Below are positions 40,913-41,065 of a stretch of DNA of 41,065 nucleotides, one piece after another; position 1 is the first letter of the stretch, and each line of letters begins with the position of its first letter. Position numbers and translations under genes: made by a program. This stretch comes from Candidatus Cloacimonadota bacterium. GTDB taxonomy: Bacteria; Cloacimonadota; Cloacimonadia; Cloacimonadales; WRIO01. Under the pieces are notes generated by a model that searched no databases, was not told where the DNA came from, and was given only the letters and a program-made list of their open reading frames with translations. The stretch is from positions 1-41,065 of the forward strand of contig JAKPKU010000215.1 of assembly GCA_029553545.1 (NCBI GenBank), in the 5' to 3' direction.

Positions 40913-40977
40913 TCATTGCAACAAAATGGTCTTTTTTTCTGCTAGTAAATAATAATTTGATGGATTTGTTGCAATGA
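40913..40977. repeat. 13-bp inverted repeat near the transposase start
   Basis: TCATTGCAACAAA (40913-40925) and TTTGTTGCAATGA (40965-40977) are perfect inverted copies with a 39-nt loop. They lie just upstream of the transposase reading frame (minus strand) and could form a strong leader hairpin. Confidence 0.55.
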
Positions 40978-41048
40978 GTTTGACAACATTTGCATTTAAT
41001 CAAGGTACGGCTTATATTGGATTTATAGCAAAAAGAGTTGAAGAATGA
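40956..41048 (+). pseudogene. Possible membrane-protein fragment at the right edge
   Basis: A short plus-strand frame after a stop at about 40953 reads about 30 residues with alternating hydrophobic and small residues, containing A-M-S-L-T-T-F-A, and ends in TGA at 41048. The pattern faintly recalls a MATE-type transporter helix. It may be a leftover from a gene interrupted by the insertion sequence, or chance. Confidence 0.15.
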
Positions 41049-41065
41049 ATAGTGACTAACTCATT

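Noticed and set aside
1-41065. CRISPR array, phage genes, toxin-antitoxin or SusC/SusD genes
   Set aside because: No regularly spaced repeats, cas genes, phage structural genes or outer-membrane transporters were found.

Overview
The window comes from a low-GC, Gram-positive-type bacterium. Genes are packed head to tail, start sites carry AGGAGG-type ribosome sites, surface proteins are lipoproteins, sugar uptake is by a CUT1 ABC transporter, and there is an ISL3-family insertion sequence. TGA is a real stop: several genes end in TGA inside ATGA overlaps with the next start, and Trp is TGG. This fits a Bacilli/Erysipelotrichia/Acholeplasma-like gut or host-associated lineage using the standard bacterial code. 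A species cannot be named from the sequence.

Layout. (1) 1-1131: a tRNA-Ser(GGA) with its own promoter and terminator, then decayed DNA holding remnants of a DUF4143-type ATPase. (2) 1182-9907, minus strand: a tight eight-gene catabolic operon, read FAD-linked oxidase, Fe-S subunit, KduI/IolB-like isomerase, aldose epimerase, FGGY kinase, fused EtfB-EtfA, class II aldolase, PfkB kinase. (3) 10130-12661, plus strand: a divergent RpiR/MurR regulator and an LctP lactate/glycolate-type permease. (4) 12712-32660, minus strand: what looks like one operon of eleven genes over about 20 kb, read solute-binding lipoprotein, two permeases, a CBM9-like surface protein, three GH43-like paralogues, a two-TM membrane protein, an SGNH-hydrolase lipoprotein, a GLUG beta-helix protein and a fucose/arabinose-isomerase-like enzyme. 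(5) 32839-35229, minus strand: a large lipoprotein with CxxC repeats and GLUG repeats. (6) 35540-39477, plus strand: the MsmX/UgpC-type ABC ATPase, a small unknown protein and a GLUG-plus-sialidase-like lipoprotein. (7) 39660-40906: a frameshifted ISL3 transposase, with repeats around it.

How it may work together (inference). The surface lipoproteins bind and trim a complex glycan. The ABC transporter imports fragments, and a signal-less GH43 paralogue cleaves them in the cytoplasm. The isomerase, kinases and aldolase then split a ketose phosphate into DHAP and a short aldehyde. The FAD oxidase/Fe-S/Etf module with LctP would handle the resulting 2-hydroxy acid (glycolate or lactate). The sugar is not identified and no aldehyde dehydrogenase lies in the window. 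A shared GAAA-N5/6-TTTC box occurs at the regulator/catabolic divergent promoter, at the transporter operon start site, and twice between the CxxC lipoprotein and the ATPase gene. This suggests that the RpiR protein controls the whole locus.

The most notable features are the GH43 triplication, in which one lipoprotein copy has lost all three catalytic acids and another copy has lost its signal peptide, the EtfB-EtfA fusion inside a sugar operon, and the putative locus-wide RpiR box.
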